From: an uncultured Agathobaculum sp.
GTDB taxonomy: Bacteria > Bacillota > Clostridia > Oscillospirales > Butyricicoccaceae
Length of the DNA: 64,000 bases
Assembly: GCF_944380975.1 (NCBI RefSeq)
Contig: NZ_CALWJK010000003.1
Coordinates: forward strand, 1 to 64,000
Direction: 5' to 3'
Numbering within the stretch: the first letter of the stretch is position 1; every line of letters starts with the position of its first letter. The position numbers were made by a program, and so were the translations under genes. Positions 34,678 through 43,505 of the stretch are shown piece after piece. The notes beneath the pieces are model-generated. The model was not told the DNA's origin, made no database searches, and was given only the letters and a program-made list of their open reading frames with translations.

Positions 34678-35321
34678 TCGCATTTGATCGCAGCGAAGCG
34701 CTGCGGTACTTGGGATATCGGAACCATGTGCAGCCGGATGAAGCAGTACAGCAGAGTCTTGACCGATGCACTGAGGAATTACAGAATGTGGTGGCGCCAA
34801 AATCGGTTTTTCAGGCATTTCCGCTGGAACATCCGGTAGAGGGGACACTAAAACTGGCGGATATTTTCGTTCATAGCAAAAACTTATCCCGCACACTGAA
34901 GGGCTGCACCAGCGTTTACTTGATGGCAGCGACCTTGGGCATTGGTGTGGATCGCTTGATTTCCCGTGCCAGTGCGGTGCGGATGAGCGATGCGGTGATT
35001 TATCAGGCGATTGCTGCTGCTATGATCGAGGCCTATTGCGATGAGATCAACGATACATTGCGTCAGGAAGCGGAGCGTGTGGGCCTGTATTGTCGACCGC
35101 GATTCAGTCCCGGTTACGGTGATTTTCAAATCGAACATCAGCGGGATTTCAGTCGCCTGCTGGACACCCCCAAAAAAATAGGATTAACGGTTACCGAGAG
35201 CTGTTTGCTGGTGCCGATCAAGTCGGTAACAGCAGTGATTGGTTTGTCCAACTCACCGCAGCCATGCCATCGAAAGGGCTGCGAGGAATGCGAAAAAACC
35301 GATTGTGCATTTAGGAGATAA
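34674..35321 (+). CDS. Stand-alone methionine synthase activation-domain protein
   Basis: 215 residues resembling the C-terminal AdoMet-binding reactivation domain of MetH: RPRFSPGYGDFQIEHQRDF (SPGY region), then KIGLTVTESCLLVPIKSVTAVIG, and a Cys-rich C terminus HRKGCEECEKTDC. In E. coli this domain re-methylates oxidised cobalamin; here it is a separate protein encoded directly before the catalytic one. It starts at a GTG overlapping the metF stop. The terminal cluster of four Cys residues could bind metal or serve redox chemistry. Confidence 0.88.
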   Translation: MIAFDRSEALRYLGYRNHVQPDEAVQQSLDRCTEELQNVVAPKSVFQAFPLEHPVEGTLKLADIFVHSKNLSRTLKGCTSVYLMAATLGIGVDRLISRASAVRMSDAVIYQAIAAAMIEAYCDEINDTLRQEAERVGLYCRPRFSPGYGDFQIEHQRDFSRLLDTPKKIGLTVTESCLLVPIKSVTAVIGLSNSPQPCHRKGCEECEKTDCAFRR

Positions 35322-35323
35322 AG

Positions 35324-37696
35324 ATGAATATTAAAGAAAAGCTGGGTCGGGAATGGCTGTTCTTTGACGGCGGCACTGGAACGATTTTGCAGGAACATGG
35401 TCTTGCAGCTGGTGAATTACCCGAAACATGGAACTTAACACATCCAGATGAGATTGTTTCGCTGCACTGCGGCTATTTGCAGGCTGGAAGCGATATCATC
35501 AACACCAACACCTTTGGCGCGAATGCGCTCAAATATCCGGATAATTTGCGGGAAATTGTAGAAGCAGCCGTTCTGCATGCTAAAAAGGCACGGGCATTAT
35601 CCGGTCGAAGTGATGCCTATATTGCGCTGGATATTGGACCGACGGGTCGATTGCTGCAGCCGATGGGGGATTTGCCTTTTGAGCGCGCCGTCGAATTATT
35701 TGGCGAGGTTGTACGCATCGGCGCAGCAGCCGGGGCAGATCTGGTTCTGATCGAGACTATGAGCGACAGTTATGAAGCCAAAGCAGCTGTGCTCGCGGCT
35801 AAGGAGAACTGTGACCTTCCGGTGTTCGCCACGATGATCTTTGATGAAAAGGGCACTATGCTGACCGGCGGTACGGTGGACTCGGTGGTAGCGATGCTGG
35901 AGGGTCTGCGTGTCGATGCGCTGGGTGTAAACTGTGGTCTGGGACCGGAGCAGATGAAGCCGATTGTGCAGCGTTTGACGCAGGTCAGTTCGCTGCCGAT
36001 TATTGTTAATCCAAACGCAGGACTGCCGCGCAGCGAAAACGGGAAAACGGTTTTTGATATTGATGCGGATGCGTTTGCACAGCTTATGGCAGAAATTGCA
36101 GATATGGGGGTGCAGGTGCTGGGCGGCTGTTGTGGCACAACACCGGATCATATTCGCCGCATGATTGAGTGCTGCAAAAACAAACCCATGATGCCAGTGA
36201 TTCAGAAGCACCGTACGGTTGTTTCCTCTTTTTCTCAGGCGGTAGAGATTGGGAAAAAACCGGTGATTATCGGTGAACGCATCAATCCCACGGGCAAGAG
36301 TAAATTCAAAGCGGCGCTGCGGGAAAATAATATTGAATATATCCTGTCTGAAGGTTTGACGCAAGAGGACAGTGGCGCGCATATTCTGGACGTAAACGTT
36401 GGTCTACCTGAGATCGATGAGCCGGAGATGATGGCAACCGTTGTATCGCGACTGCAAAGTGTGCTTGCATTGCCGTTACAAATTGACACCTCCAATACAG
36501 AAGCGATGGAGCGCGGCATGCGGTTGTATAACGGCAAACCCATGATTAACTCGGTCAGCGGCAAGATGGAGAGCATGCGTGCGGTGTTCCCATTGGTGCA
36601 AAAATACGGCGGCGTAGTTGTCGGATTGGCATTGGATGAAAACGGTATCCCTGATACGGCAGAGGGCCGGGTGCAGATCGCCCGAAAGATTTATGAAACG
36701 GCTGCTGCATATGGTATTCCGCGCGAGGATATTGTAATCGACGGATTGGCAATGACGATTTCATCAGACAGTAGATCGGCGTTGGTTACATTGGAAACGC
36801 TGCGCCGGATACGGGATGAGTTGGGCGGACACACCATTTTGGGTGTATCCAATATTTCTTTTGGCTTGCCACAGCGTGAGATCATCAATGCAAATTTCTT
36901 CACGATGGCGCTGCAGAATGGATTGTCGTGCGCCATCATCAATCCCAATGCAGAAGTGATGATGCGCTCGTATCGCGCCTTTTTGGCATTGACCGATCAG
37001 GATGCACAATGCGGCGATTACATTGCTGCCTATGGTAATCAACCTGCTGCGGCGCCGCAAAGTACGCCGGTAGGTACGACCATGACGCTTGGAGAAAGCA
37101 TTGAACGAGGATTGAGCGAGCGTGCTACACAAGCGACACGTGAGGCGCTTGAACACACCGAACCGCTCGCAATCGTCAATACCGAGCTGATTCCGGCACT
37201 GGATCGCGTCGGCAAAGGATTTGAAAAAGGAACGATTTTCCTTCCGCAGTTGTTGATGAGCGCAGAAGCCGCAAAGGCTGCGTTTGAAGTGGTTAAGGAT
37301 GCCATGCGCGGTGCGCCACAGCAAAGTCGTGGAAAGATTATTCTGGCAACGGTGAAGGGAGATATCCACGATATCGGCAAGAACATTGTCAAGGTCTTGC
37401 TGGAGAACTACGGATATCAGGTGATTGACCTCGGAAAAGATGTCGATCCTGCATTGATCGTGCATACCGCCAAACGGGAGAATGTTCGACTGGTAGGGTT
37501 GAGTGCTTTGATGACGACAACGGTCGTCAGCATGGAACAGACTATTCGACTGCTGCGTGCAGAAAAGCCGGATACAAAGATTGTTGTCGGCGGTGCGGTG
37601 TTGACACAGGAATATGCTGATTCTATTGGTGCGGATTGCTATGCACGGGATGCAATGGCAACCGTTCACTTTGCCGATCAGGTATTGGGAGCATAA
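35324..37696 (+). CDS. metH: Cobalamin-dependent methionine synthase, catalytic modules (no activation domain)
   Basis: 790 residues instead of about 1200. Domains in order: homocysteine-binding barrel (about 1-290; GADLVLIETMSDS, VNCGLGPEQM, GGCCGTTPDHI zinc Cys pair), pterin-binding barrel (about 310-570; GERINPTGKSKFKAAL, NSVSGKMES), cobalamin cap (about 590-670) and B12-binding Rossmann domain (about 675-790) with the base-off motif VKGDIHDIGKNIV. Makes methionine from homocysteine using methyl-THF. The missing activation domain is supplied by the gene two bases upstream. A terminator follows. Confidence 0.95.
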   Translation: MNIKEKLGREWLFFDGGTGTILQEHGLAAGELPETWNLTHPDEIVSLHCGYLQAGSDIINTNTFGANALKYPDNLREIVEAAVLHAKKARALSGRSDAYIALDIGPTGRLLQPMGDLPFERAVELFGEVVRIGAAAGADLVLIETMSDSYEAKAAVLAAKENCDLPVFATMIFDEKGTMLTGGTVDSVVAMLEGLRVDALGVNCGLGPEQMKPIVQRLTQVSSLPIIVNPNAGLPRSENGKTVFDIDADAFAQLMAEIADMGVQVLGGCCGTTPDHIRRMIECCKNKPMMPVIQKHRTVVSSFSQAVEIGKKPVIIGERINPTGKSKFKAALRENNIEYILSEGLTQEDSGAHILDVNVGLPEIDEPEMMATVVSRLQSVLALPLQIDTSNTEAMERGMRLYNGKPMINSVSGKMESMRAVFPLVQKYGGVVVGLALDENGIPDTAEGRVQIARKIYETAAAYGIPREDIVIDGLAMTISSDSRSALVTLETLRRIRDELGGHTILGVSNISFGLPQREIINANFFTMALQNGLSCAIINPNAEVMMRSYRAFLALTDQDAQCGDYIAAYGNQPAAAPQSTPVGTTMTLGESIERGLSERATQATREALEHTEPLAIVNTELIPALDRVGKGFEKGTIFLPQLLMSAEAAKAAFEVVKDAMRGAPQQSRGKIILATVKGDIHDIGKNIVKVLLENYGYQVIDLGKDVDPALIVHTAKRENVRLVGLSALMTTTVVSMEQTIRLLRAEKPDTKIVVGGAVLTQEYADSIGADCYARDAMATVHFADQVLGA

Positions 37697-37701
37697 AATA
37701 C

Positions 37702-37730
37702 AAGGCTGCGGGAAATCCCGCAGCCTTACT
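37702..37730. terminator. Hairpin terminator after metH
   Basis: A perfect 11-bp stem AAGGCTGCGGG / CCCGCAGCCTT (37702-37712, 37717-37727) with a four-base loop; only a short T-rich tail follows, but AA/TT ends could serve both strands. Confidence 0.75.
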
Positions 37731-37744
37731 TATATAGTTGGTGT

Positions 37745-37864
37745 TTATGCGGCAGCAGCAAGCTCGCTGAGCGCTTCTTGCTTGTTATCGGCGGAAAACA
37801 GAAACTCGCCGTTTTCATCATATACCTCAATATGTCCGTTTACATATTTCATCGAGCAGTTCAT
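37745..37864 (-). CDS. Small 39-residue protein, unknown function
   Basis: A short open frame from ATG 37864, preceded by AAAGGAG with about eight bases spacing. The product starts MNCSMKYVNGHIEVYDENGE, continues FLFSADNKQEALSELAAAA and stops with TAA. The first part looks like a beta-hairpin, the end like an amphipathic helix; net acidic; no membrane segment. A near-perfect palindrome lies just upstream. It lies downstream of and in the same direction as the WYL regulator gene, 62 bases apart. I do not recognise a family; conservation of the frame in relatives would confirm it. Confidence 0.65.
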   Translation of the reverse strand: MNCSMKYVNGHIEVYDENGEFLFSADNKQEALSELAAAA

Positions 37865-37881
37865 ATGCGGTTCTCCTTTCC

Positions 37882-37904
37882 TTTGATGCACTAAGTGTAT
37901 CAAA
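37882..37904. promoter_or_regulatory. Palindrome upstream of the 39-residue gene
   Basis: Arms TTTGATGCACT and AGTGTATCAAA are inverted copies with one mismatched pair around a single central base. It lies eight bases beyond the ribosome site of the small gene and close after the WYL gene stop. No T-run supports a terminator, so an operator is more likely. Confidence 0.55.
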
Positions 37905-37926
37905 AAAGGAGTACCATAAGATGGAC

Positions 37927-38925
37927 TTATTCAATCAGCTGCTTTAATTGCTGCTGAAACTGCTGTCGCACGTCTGGTGGTTCTAAGATTTGTACGCCTC
38001 CGCCTAAGCCGAACACCCATGAGAAGAATTGCGGACTGACTGCAACAGTGACATTGACTGCAAAATATCCATCCTCCAAAGGCTGGATCATCATTTCTGC
38101 GCCAAATCGGTCACGCAGCACACCGATAAAACGGTTTTCGCATCGCAGACGAACAATTTTTTCTTCTCCGGAAAACATGCCAAACACTTTGCGGGAATAG
38201 TCAGCCGGATTAAATCGGTCGCGGAAGAGTTGCTGGCCTTGTCGTTGGAGTTCGGTCAAAACGATGTGCTCCATTTTATCGACACGATAGTGGCGGATTG
38301 AGTCGGATACCGGTTCATAGGCGATCATATAGTAGTTTTCATCATCCCAAGTCAGTGCCCAAGGGCTGACTTGATATCGGGCGCCGTTATGACGATAACG
38401 TTTTTGAATTTTCTCTTTTGCATCAAAATTGAGAGCCCATTCAAAATATTGAAAAGTGATCTGTACACCGGCTGATATGGCGGTATGAAGCGCATCAATG
38501 TTATAATAAATGCTTTCGTTCATTGTTTTGATGCGGTCGGCAATGTAAACCTGACGTTGTAAAATACGTGCTTGAGGTTCACTGGTTAAGGACTCTATCT
38601 TGTGAATCAGTTCATCAGATTTTTTTTGCGTAATAAATCGGGAGCACTGGATGGCATCCACTAACAGTTTCAGTTCTGGAAGTTCAAAATCACGTGAGGC
38701 AACGTAATAGCCGCCTCCCGGGCCGCGCTGCAGCATGACGTCCAGACCGAAATCCTGTAAGGCAGCAATATCCGAATAAATGCTTTTTCGCTCGGCTTCC
38801 ACTCCACAGCGAGCAAGTGTCTGCAGAATTTCTTCCATGCTCATTTTATGTTCTTCATCTGTTTTTTGCAGTAAGATTTGATATAAATAGAGAAGTTTCA
38901 GTTTTTGGTTTGGATTTTTAGGCAT
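37927..38925 (-). CDS. WYL-domain transcriptional regulator
   Basis: 332 residues. An N-terminal winged helix (about 1-75: LKLLYLYQILLQKTDEEHKM, RKSIYSDIAALQDFGLDV) is followed by the PafC-like linker and a WYL domain (about 140-230) with ITFQYFEWAL and YQVSPWALTWDDENYYMIAY, then a WCX domain at the C terminus. WYL proteins often sense nucleic acid or nucleotide signals in DNA damage and phage defence. ATG 38925 lies inside the end of the macrodomain gene (8-base overlap) with GGAG upstream, so the two are coupled. Confidence 0.93.
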   Translation of the reverse strand: MPKNPNQKLKLLYLYQILLQKTDEEHKMSMEEILQTLARCGVEAERKSIYSDIAALQDFGLDVMLQRGPGGGYYVASRDFELPELKLLVDAIQCSRFITQKKSDELIHKIESLTSEPQARILQRQVYIADRIKTMNESIYYNIDALHTAISAGVQITFQYFEWALNFDAKEKIQKRYRHNGARYQVSPWALTWDDENYYMIAYEPVSDSIRHYRVDKMEHIVLTELQRQGQQLFRDRFNPADYSRKVFGMFSGEEKIVRLRCENRFIGVLRDRFGAEMMIQPLEDGYFAVNVTVAVSPQFFSWVFGLGGGVQILEPPDVRQQFQQQLKQLIE

Positions 38926-39442
38926 GCTTCGGCTCCGTTTCCTCAAGTGCTTGCTGATACGCTGCCAAAGTAGCGGCATCAAAACAAACCATGGTTACAC
39001 ATGTAATTTCATCATGTGTTTGCAGATAGGCTTGTATGGTATCAATAGCGATACGTGCGGCATGCGCCACCGGAAAATGATATACGCCGGTGCTGATCGA
39101 CGGAAATGCAACTGTTTTGCAACCCAATGCGGATGCCTGCGCAAGGCAATTGCGATAGCAGGATGCCAGCAGACGATTTTCATCGGCTGTACCACCATGC
39201 CAGATAGGTCCCGGTGTGTGGATGACATAACGACAGGGGAGACGGTATGCTTTGGTTGCTTTTGCTTCGCCTGTGGGGCAGCCGCCAAGCGTTCGGCATT
39301 CCGCCAGCAATTCCGGCCCCGCAGCACGATGAATCGCCCCATCTACACCGCCGCCGCCAAGCAGAGATGTATTCGCTGCGTTAACAATTGCATCGACTTG
39401 ACATTGGGTGATATCGCCTTGTGTGATTTTAAGCCGTTCCAT
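38918..39442 (-). CDS. Macrodomain ADP-ribose/O-acetyl-ADP-ribose hydrolase-like protein
   Basis: 174 residues, a stand-alone macrodomain of the MacroD/YmdB type. The N-terminal ITQGDITQCQVDAIVNAANT and GGGGVDGAIHRAAG contain the ADP-ribose-binding Asp and catalytic Asn/Asp region, and SISTGVYHFP is the second phosphate-binding loop. Such enzymes remove ADP-ribose from proteins or deacetylate O-acetyl-ADP-ribose. First gene of an operon with the WYL regulator, from its own strong promoter. Confidence 0.94.
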   Translation of the reverse strand: MERLKITQGDITQCQVDAIVNAANTSLLGGGGVDGAIHRAAGPELLAECRTLGGCPTGEAKATKAYRLPCRYVIHTPGPIWHGGTADENRLLASCYRNCLAQASALGCKTVAFPSISTGVYHFPVAHAARIAIDTIQAYLQTHDEITCVTMVCFDAATLAAYQQALEETEPKHA

Positions 39443-39478
39443 CAGACAAACCTTCTTTCAGGGTGGTTTATTGGACTC

Positions 39479-39507
39479 ATTATACGTCCAACCGAGAGAA
39501 AATGCAA
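39479..39507 (-). promoter_or_regulatory. Promoter of the macrodomain-WYL operon
   Basis: Minus strand TTGCAT (39507-39502) and TATAAT (39484-39479) with a 17-bp spacer. It is divergent to, and two bases from, the recombinase promoter, so both could be controlled together. Confidence 0.75.
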
Positions 39508-39509
39508 GT

Positions 39510-39538
39510 TTGACGGAGAAATACAGATACGGTATAAT
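39510..39538 (+). promoter_or_regulatory. Promoter of the Xer-type recombinase gene
   Basis: TTGACG (39510-39515) and TATAAT (39533-39538) with a 17-bp spacer, 36 bases before the start. Confidence 0.8.
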
Positions 39539-39574
39539 AAAAATACGAATAAAGACACAAAAGGAGGCAGCGTG

Positions 39575-40597
39575 ATGGAAAAGCCAATGTCACAATACGC
39601 TGCGGACGCACCGCGTGTGCTCAAGGATTTTTTGACTTACATCTCGACGATTCAAGGAAAATCCGCGAAAACAGCACATGAGTATTATCTGGATTTGCGG
39701 TTGTTTTTTCGGGTTCTAAAACATAATAAAGGGTTAGTCCCACAAGATATGCCGCTCGATCAAATCCCGATTGATGATGTCGATATTGATTTTTTAGAGC
39801 AGGTGACACTGTCGGACGCGTACGATTATCTGGAATATATGTCCGGTGAGCGACCCACGCAGCAAAACAGCGCATTTACCGAGTATGGACTGAGCGGAAC
39901 TTCCCGAGCGCGGAAGGTTTCTGCGATTCGGGCGTTCTTTCGATATCTGACGGACAAGCGGCATGTGTTGGAACATAATCCAGTCAGCAATCTGGAATCT
40001 CCGACGATTCGCAAAACGTTGCCGGTTTACTTAACAACTGATGATAGTATACATCTGCTCGAATCTGTGCAGGGAGAATATGCTGAGAGGGATTATTGCA
40101 TCCTGACGCTATTTTTGAATTGCGGTCTGCGGGTTTCCGAGCTGGTAGGGCTGAATTTGACAGATTTTCAGGGAGATACGGTGCGGGTACTTGGTAAGGG
40201 TAATAAGGAGCGGACGGTTTACCTGAATGATGCCTGTAAGATGGCTTTGGAACGCTATTTGCCGAAACGCCTTACCCCGCATGAGAGAGACAAAAATGCG
40301 CTGTTCATCAGCAGAAACCGGAATCGCATCAATGTCCAAACTGTAAAATGGCTGGTTAAAAAGCGTCTGGAGCAGGCAGGTTTGGATACGCAGAAGTATT
40401 CCGCCCATAAGCTGCGTCATACCGCCGCGACGCTCATGTATCAAAACGGCGTGGATATCCGGACGTTACAAAATATTTTGGGGCATACCAGTGTCAATAC
40501 CACAATGATTTATACTCATATTGAAGATAGCAGCTTGCGCGAGGCAGCTGCCAAGAATCCCTTGGCTACGGTAAAACCACAGGATAGCAAGCAATAA
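39575..40597 (+). CDS. Xer-type tyrosine recombinase
   Basis: 340 residues. An N-terminal SAM-like DNA-binding domain (about 10-140) precedes the catalytic domain: Arg in NCGLRVSELVGL, Lys in RVLGKGNKERTV, HKLRH, the GH of ILGHTSVNTTMIYTH and its Tyr nucleophile. Such enzymes resolve chromosome dimers at dif sites or act on mobile elements. No attachment site or element boundary is seen near it, and the neighbours are ordinary, so a chromosomal XerC/D role is more likely than a transposon one. AAGGAGG precedes ATG 39575. Confidence 0.93.
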   Translation: MEKPMSQYAADAPRVLKDFLTYISTIQGKSAKTAHEYYLDLRLFFRVLKHNKGLVPQDMPLDQIPIDDVDIDFLEQVTLSDAYDYLEYMSGERPTQQNSAFTEYGLSGTSRARKVSAIRAFFRYLTDKRHVLEHNPVSNLESPTIRKTLPVYLTTDDSIHLLESVQGEYAERDYCILTLFLNCGLRVSELVGLNLTDFQGDTVRVLGKGNKERTVYLNDACKMALERYLPKRLTPHERDKNALFISRNRNRINVQTVKWLVKKRLEQAGLDTQKYSAHKLRHTAATLMYQNGVDIRTLQNILGHTSVNTTMIYTHIEDSSLREAAAKNPLATVKPQDSKQ

Positions 40598-40610
40598 TGC
40601 ACTAAATAGA

Positions 40611-40646
40611 AATAAGGCTGCACTGCTTTGGCAGTGCAGCCTTATT
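40611..40646. terminator. Bidirectional terminator between recombinase and dapB
   Basis: A 16-bp perfect stem (AATAAGGCTGCACTGC with its complement) around a four-base loop TTTG, AT-rich ends on both sides, between convergent genes. Confidence 0.9.
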
Positions 40647-40654
40647 TTCGTTTG

Positions 40655-41422
40655 TCAGTTGTTGTGAGATGCGATCACATCACTCATATCATACATGCCG
40701 GGCTGTTTGCAGTTTGCCATAAAGGCAGCTGCATCCACGGCACCGACTGCAAACACTTCGCGGGAAAGTGCGGTATGCTTGACTTCGATGATTTCATCGC
40801 GTCCACAAAACAGTACGCTGTGCTCGCCAACGATTGTGCCGCCGCGGATCGCAGAAATGCCGATCTCGTGAGCCGGACGCTTTGCACGGCGCTCGTGGCG
40901 ATCATAAACATATTCTGCTTTATAGGGAAGGGCGTCTGCTACTGCGTCTGCCAGCATTAGAGCGGTGCCAGAGGGGGCATCCAACTTCTGATTGTGATGC
41001 TTTTCGATGATTTCCACATCGAAATTTTCTCCAAGGACCGAAGCGGATTTGCGGAGCAGTTCCATCATCAGGTTGATGCCAATCGACATGTTTCCGGAAC
41101 GGAAAATCGGGAACTTTGCAGATGCAGTCCGAATGTTTTGAAGCTGTTCCGGCGAGTGTCCGGTTGTACAGATAACGATGGGGGTATTGTGCTGCTCACA
41201 ATAGGAGAGCAAGTGCTCTGTACTGGACGCATTGGAAAAGTCAATGATGACATCGCATACGCCCTGAAATTCGAACGGGTCGGCATAAACCGGAAAATCG
41301 GCGTGTTTTTCGGTGTTGATATCAAAACCAGCGACGATTTCCATATCCTTTTTATTTGCTACGATATCGCTGATGACGCGGCCCATCCGGCCATTGCAGC
41401 CGGAAAGTGCAATTTTCAACAT
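40655..41422 (-). CDS. dapB: 4-hydroxy-tetrahydrodipicolinate reductase
   Basis: 255 residues. Reduces the dapA product with NAD(P)H. The N-terminal ALSGCNGRMGRVI is the nucleotide-binding loop and EIIEKHHNQKLDAPSGTA is the signature with the catalytic His and Lys. Last gene of asd-dapA-dapB behind the lysine riboswitch; AAAGGAG lies about ten bases before the ATG. Terminator downstream. Confidence 0.96.
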   Translation of the reverse strand: MLKIALSGCNGRMGRVISDIVANKKDMEIVAGFDINTEKHADFPVYADPFEFQGVCDVIIDFSNASSTEHLLSYCEQHNTPIVICTTGHSPEQLQNIRTASAKFPIFRSGNMSIGINLMMELLRKSASVLGENFDVEIIEKHHNQKLDAPSGTALMLADAVADALPYKAEYVYDRHERRAKRPAHEIGISAIRGGTIVGEHSVLFCGRDEIIEVKHTALSREVFAVGAVDAAAFMANCKQPGMYDMSDVIASHNN

Positions 41423-41452
41423 CTTTCTAAAACTCCTTTTAGGGGATAACGG

Positions 41453-42343
41453 TCAGATTTTGCAGCCTGCTGCGGCCAATTCCTGACGAATCAGTGCGAT
41501 ATGTTCTTCGGTTGGCTCAACCAGCGGGAGACGCAGTGCTCCAACATTCCAGCCGAGAATTTCCATTGCCTTTTTGACTGGAATCGGATTGACTTCGCAG
41601 AACAGTGCATCAATCAGATTATGATACGCAAACTGCATTTTTGCTGCCTCCGGATAACGGTTTTCAAAGCAAAGCTGCGTCAGGTCGTGCGTTTCCTGCG
41701 GTGCGACATTGGAAAGCACTGAGATAACACCTTTACCACCAAGCGCCATGAGCGGAACGATCTGGTCGTCATTGCCAGACCATACGTTGAGATTATCGCC
41801 GCACTTGGCCATAGCGGCAGCAATCAGGCTGAAGTTGCCCGACGCGGCCTTCAGGCCGTTGATGTTCGGGTGCTTGGATAGTTCATACAGCGTGTCGGCG
41901 GTGAAGCATACACCAGTACGGCTGGGAACATTGTACAGGATAATCGGCAGATCGCAGCTGTCTGCAATGGCAGTATAGTGTGCGATCAGGCCTCGCTGCG
42001 TGGTTTTGTTGTAATACGGGGTGACAGAAAGACCGCCGTCTGCGCCGCATTCCTTGGCAAACTTGGTCAGCTGAATGGCATAGTCCGTATCGTTTGAACC
42101 AACACCGGCAACGACAGGAATGCGGTGGTTGACATATTCGCAGCACCATGCAACAGCTTCACGGTGTTCTTTGTCATGCAGTGTGGAGGATTCGCCGGTG
42201 GTTCCGCAAACGATGATCGCATCTGTGCCGTGGTCGATCTGATAATCAATGATACGACCAAACTCTTCATAATTGACCTCTCCGGTAGCCTTGAACGGTG
42301 TAATAATGGCAACGCCGGCACCGGTGAAAATAGGATTCTTCAT
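41453..42343 (-). CDS. dapA: 4-hydroxy-tetrahydrodipicolinate synthase
   Basis: 296 residues. Condenses pyruvate and aspartate semialdehyde, the committed step to diaminopimelate and lysine. Motifs: GVAIITPFKATGEVNYEEFG, VCGTTGESSTL, YNVPSRTGV containing the catalytic Tyr, and GLKAASGNF with the Schiff-base Lys. AAAGGAGG precedes the ATG by eight bases. Middle gene of the operon. Confidence 0.97.
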   Translation of the reverse strand: MKNPIFTGAGVAIITPFKATGEVNYEEFGRIIDYQIDHGTDAIIVCGTTGESSTLHDKEHREAVAWCCEYVNHRIPVVAGVGSNDTDYAIQLTKFAKECGADGGLSVTPYYNKTTQRGLIAHYTAIADSCDLPIILYNVPSRTGVCFTADTLYELSKHPNINGLKAASGNFSLIAAAMAKCGDNLNVWSGNDDQIVPLMALGGKGVISVLSNVAPQETHDLTQLCFENRYPEAAKMQFAYHNLIDALFCEVNPIPVKKAMEILGWNVGALRLPLVEPTEEHIALIRQELAAAGCKI

Positions 42344-42357
42344 GGAAACAGCCTCCT

Positions 42358-43446
42358 TTATCGGTCCATATAGCCTTCAGCACAAAGCAATTCTGCCATC
42401 AGGACAGCACCGCCGGCTGCGCCGCGCAGCGTGTTGTGCGACAGGCTGACAAATTTGTAGTCATACAGGACATCTTCACGCAGGCGGCCGATGGAAACAC
42501 CCATACCGCCCTCCAGATCACGGTCAAGCTTAGTCTGTGGACGATTATCCTCTTCAAAATAGGTCAGGAAATGCTCGGGCGCAGAGGGGAGCTTGAGCTC
42601 CTGTGCGCAGCCCTCATAGCTGCGCCAACGTGCAATCATTTCCTCCTTAGACGGCTTGTTCTTGAACTTCACGAATGCAGCCGCCATGTGACCATCAGAG
42701 CAGGCAACACGCAGACACTGGGATGTAATAACAGGAGAGGTAGCGGGTTCGATATGGTCGCCGTCGATATGGCCCCATACCTTCATCGGCTCTTTTTCGC
42801 TCTTTTCCTCTTCGCCGCCAATGTACGGGATGACATTATCAACCATCTCCGGCCAGGTCTCAAAAGTTTTGCCCGCGCCCGAAATTGCCTGATAGGTGCA
42901 GACGGCAACCTCGGTCGGTTCAAAGTCGAGCAGCGCGGACAGCGCCGGGACATAGCTTTGAATCGAGCAGTTGGATTTGACAGCGATAAAACCACGCTTG
43001 GTACCCAAACGCTTGCGCTGTGCCGGAATGATCTTTGCGTGATCGGCATTGATTTCCGGAATAATCATGGGCACATCGGGCGTCATGCGGTGCGCAGAGT
43101 TATTGGAGCAAACCGGGCATTCGAGCTTTGCATATTTTTCCTCAAGTGCACGGATCTCATCCTTTTTCATATCCACTGCACAGAAAATGAAGTCAACCTT
43201 GGATGCGATTTCCTCAGCATCGGCTGTCGCGTCGTAAATCACCATGTCTTTATACTTCTCTGGCATGGGAACAGCCATCTTCCAGCGGCCCTCACAGGCC
43301 TCGGCATAGGTTTTACCGCGGTTGCGTGCGGAAGCAGCGAGTGCGACCACCTCAAACCAGGGATGGTTTTCCAAAAGCAGCGAAAAACGCTGCCCAACCA
43401 TACCAGTTGCACCCACAATACCTACCTTGTAGTGATTCATTTTCAT
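42358..43446 (-). CDS. asd: Aspartate-semialdehyde dehydrogenase (archaeal/fungal-like type)
   Basis: 362 residues. Makes aspartate semialdehyde for lysine, threonine and methionine. The nucleotide loop is GIVGATGMVGQRFSLLLENH and the active-site Cys lies in VKSNCSIQSYVPAL. MVGQRF and the length fit the Asd branch common in archaea, fungi and some Clostridia. Two in-frame ATGs (43446 and 43440) share the GGAAGGA ribosome site; either may be used. First gene after the riboswitch. Confidence 0.95.
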   Translation of the reverse strand: MKMNHYKVGIVGATGMVGQRFSLLLENHPWFEVVALAASARNRGKTYAEACEGRWKMAVPMPEKYKDMVIYDATADAEEIASKVDFIFCAVDMKKDEIRALEEKYAKLECPVCSNNSAHRMTPDVPMIIPEINADHAKIIPAQRKRLGTKRGFIAVKSNCSIQSYVPALSALLDFEPTEVAVCTYQAISGAGKTFETWPEMVDNVIPYIGGEEEKSEKEPMKVWGHIDGDHIEPATSPVITSQCLRVACSDGHMAAAFVKFKNKPSKEEMIARWRSYEGCAQELKLPSAPEHFLTYFEEDNRPQTKLDRDLEGGMGVSIGRLREDVLYDYKFVSLSHNTLRGAAGGAVLMAELLCAEGYMDR

Positions 43447-43505
43447 CAAATCCTTCCAAAAGATTTACTAACAAATTGATTTTTTCCCAACTCGGGGGAA
43501 ACAAA

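Noticed and set aside
37708..37900. CRISPR-like or tandem repeat in the metH-WYL gap
   Set aside because: Only one palindrome and one terminator are present; no repeated units with spacers are found here or elsewhere in the window.
39575..40597. Xer-type recombinase as part of a mobile element
   Set aside because: No inverted repeats, attachment-site duplication or other mobile genes surround it; neighbours are ordinary housekeeping genes.
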